NCBI GenBank assembly: GCA_013003415.1
Contig: JABDJR010000631.1
Coordinates: forward strand, 1 to 6,395
Direction: 5' to 3'
Length of the DNA: 6,395 nt
Origin: Candidatus Eiseniibacteriota bacterium
GTDB taxonomy: Bacteria > Eisenbacteria > RBG-16-71-46 > JABDJR01
In this document: one piece after another, positions 5,039 to 6,395 of the stretch
Numbering within the stretch: the stretch's first letter is position 1
Layout of the letters: each line of letters starts with the position of its first letter
Position numbers and translations under genes: made by a program
The notes under the pieces: generated by a model
What the model was told of the DNA's origin: nothing
What the model saw: only the letters and a program-made list of their open reading frames with translations
Database searches by the model: none

Positions 5039-6058
5039 ATGTCGACCGAAACCGCCTTGGACCAACTCAAACAACTCACAGAAACCGGGCTTGCCGCCAT
5101 TGCCGAGGCCTCCGACGCCGCGGCACTTGAAGCTCTTCGTGTGCAGTACCTGGGAAGAAAGTCAGAATTGAATGGCATTCTCCGCGGGCTCAAAGATCTT
5201 CCGCCGGAACTCAAGGGGGTTGTGGGCAAAGAAAGCAACCTAGCGAAGAAGGCACTCGAAAGCGCTTTGAAAGAGCGCCAAGAGAGTCTGGGCGGGGGAG
5301 ACGGTGCCAGCGAAACCGATCCTACCCTCCCCGGCGTTCGTCCGCCGGTTGGTCATGAACACCTGCTGACCAGCACCTCGGAACTTATTCTCGATGTGTT
5401 TCGCGGCTTGGGTTTCTCCATCGCACGGGGGCCCGATGTGGAAGACGACTACCACAATTTCGAGGCTCTCAATATCCCCAAGGATCATCCTGCTCGGGAC
5501 ATGCAAGACACTTTTTTTGCCGCCGAAGACATTGTTCTAAGAACCCATACTTCACCGGTGCAAATCCGGACCATGAAGAAGACACCGCCACCGATTCGAA
5601 TGGTCTTCCCGGGTCGTGTCTATCGTCGCGAAACGCCCGACGCCACCCACTCTTCCGAATTCCATCAGATCGAACTCCTCTATGTCGATCACGGTGTCAC
5701 CATGCGCGATCTGAAGGGAGTCCTTACTCAGTTTGCCCAGCAGGTCTTTGGTGACGACGTCGATGTTCGCTTCCGGCCTTCCTATTTCCCTTTCGTTGAG
5801 CCTGGAGCTGAAGTGGATATTTCCTGCTTCCTTTGTAAAGGCAGTGGGTGCCGCGTTTGTAAGCAATCCGGTTGGATCGAAATCTTGGGATCGGGCATGG
5901 TTCACCCCAACGTGTTTCGTCACGTAGGCTACGATCCTGAAACCGTGACCGGGTACGCAGCGGGAATGGGAGTGGAGCGTATTGCCATGCTTCGCCACGG
6001 GATCCCGGACATTCGACTCTTCTTCGAAAACGACCTACGCTTCCTTTTCCAATTTTAG
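5039..6058 (+). CDS. pheS: Phenylalanyl-tRNA synthetase alpha subunit
   Basis: This is the catalytic subunit of the cytoplasmic (alpha-beta)2 enzyme that charges tRNA-Phe. It has 339 residues; E. coli PheS has 327. Residues 1-85 form the N-terminal tRNA-binding coiled coil. A hydrophilic Gly/Ser/Asp linker follows, then the class II core. Visible are LRTHTSPVQ (168-176), motif 2 from YRRETPDATHSSEFHQIE (195-212), the Phe-pocket segment FRPSYFPFVEPGAEVD (245-260) and motif 3 GMGVERIAMLRHGIPDIRLF (309-328) with the usual FFENDLRFL ending. Four cysteines (263, 266, 271, 274) form a CxxC-x4-CxxC knuckle before GWIEILGSGMVHPNV. E. coli lacks this knuckle but many bacteria have it; zinc binding is inferred. 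AGGGG (5030-5034) lies 4 nt before ATG 5039. The adjacent gene is pheT, its obligate partner. Confidence 0.98.
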   Translation: MSTETALDQLKQLTETGLAAIAEASDAAALEALRVQYLGRKSELNGILRGLKDLPPELKGVVGKESNLAKKALESALKERQESLGGGDGASETDPTLPGVRPPVGHEHLLTSTSELILDVFRGLGFSIARGPDVEDDYHNFEALNIPKDHPARDMQDTFFAAEDIVLRTHTSPVQIRTMKKTPPPIRMVFPGRVYRRETPDATHSSEFHQIELLYVDHGVTMRDLKGVLTQFAQQVFGDDVDVRFRPSYFPFVEPGAEVDISCFLCKGSGCRVCKQSGWIEILGSGMVHPNVFRHVGYDPETVTGYAAGMGVERIAMLRHGIPDIRLFFENDLRFLFQF

Positions 6059-6108
6059 TTTGAAAAGAAGGGGCGCGCTGTTGTTCGCGTTCCCTCTTGG
6101 AGGTTGAT

Positions 6109-6395
6109 TTGCTTTTTAGTGTGGATTGGCTCAAACAGTACGTAGAGGTGCCAAGCGATCCCGAGGCTCTGGGCCAGCGATTGACCATGGCCGGTTTGGC
6201 GGTGGAAGGCATTGAGCGCCAGGAGATTCCCGACTCGGTTCTCGTGGGCAAGATCCTTGAGGCCAAGCAACATCCGAATGCCGATCGATTGACTTTGTGT
6301 ACGGTCGACGTGGGAGCAGAAGAACCCCTGCAGATTGTTTGCGGTGCGCCGAACGCTCGGACGGGTCTTATTGGGGCCGTGGCCACGGTTGGAAC
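6109..6395 (+). CDS. pheT: Phenylalanyl-tRNA synthetase beta subunit, N-terminal part (runs off the window)
   Basis: The first 95 codons are present; bacterial PheT is usually about 800 residues. The start is TTG 6109, 5 nt after GGAGG (6099-6103), giving MLFSVDWLKQYVEV, which matches the usual beginning of PheT (M-[KL]-[FV]-S-x-x-WLKEYV type). No ATG is available in frame until codon 27. From about residue 43 a tRNA-binding OB fold begins: VLVGKILEAKQHPNADRL (about 44-61), then LCTVDVG and IVCGAPNAR (76-84). The beta subunit completes the (alpha-beta)2 enzyme, binds tRNA, and carries the B3/B4 editing domain, which lies outside the window. It follows pheS by 50 nt with no terminator, so the two genes are cotranscribed. 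Confidence 0.96.
   Translation, partial: MLFSVDWLKQYVEVPSDPEALGQRLTMAGLAVEGIERQEIPDSVLVGKILEAKQHPNADRLTLCTVDVGAEEPLQIVCGAPNARTGLIGAVATVG

Noticed and set aside
5724..6386. Minus-strand open frame of 220 codons across pheS and pheT
   Set aside because: It overlaps two certain genes and its translation shows no family resemblance; it is a shadow.

Overview
The window is a conserved bacterial translation-gene cluster preceded by two accessory genes, all on the + strand. The order is: a truncated histidine kinase gene, a small zinc-ribbon protein, tRNA-Val(GAC), thrS, infC, rpmI (L35), rplT (L20), pheS and the first 95 codons of pheT. Base composition is moderately GC-rich. Intergenic regions are short to medium, and Shine-Dalgarno (SD) sites are clear for most genes. 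No mobile element, CRISPR array or sign of recent transfer was seen. The Cys-Trp-Glu cysteine tail on the kinase, the GC level and a non-AUG infC start would fit a delta-proteobacterium-like lineage (Desulfobacterota, Myxococcota or Bdellovibrionota) or a neighbour such as Nitrospirota or Acidobacteriota. This placement is inference; the sequence does not settle it.

Left part (1-1236): the ATP-binding domain of a sensor kinase runs in from the left edge and ends in a cysteine-rich tail at 700. After about 200 bp with a candidate promoter comes a 77-residue acidic protein with two CxxC knuckles (906-1139).

tRNA and thrS (1192-3411): tRNA-Val has its own candidate promoter, encodes its CCA end, and is closed by an intrinsic terminator. 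thrS starts at 1450, after a short leader with one hairpin.

infC-rpmI-rplT (3412-4957): a leader of about 300 nt with several hairpins and a rho-independent terminator precedes infC, which suggests control by attenuation. infC has no ATG, GTG or TTG start in the right place. A strong SD points to ATC at 3716, the AUU/AUC-type start typical of self-regulated IF3 genes. A perfect hairpin encloses the infC stop just before the rpmI SD. The rpmI-rplT gap is three degenerate tandem copies of an SD-containing unit; the last copy supplies the rplT SD.

pheS-pheT (5039-end): a strong 11-bp hairpin with a short T run separates rplT from pheS. pheT begins at TTG 6109 and runs off the right edge.

Together the main block supplies two aminoacyl-tRNA synthetases, one initiation factor and two 50S ribosomal proteins. 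The protein content is ordinary housekeeping. What deserves a second look is mostly in the RNA between the genes.
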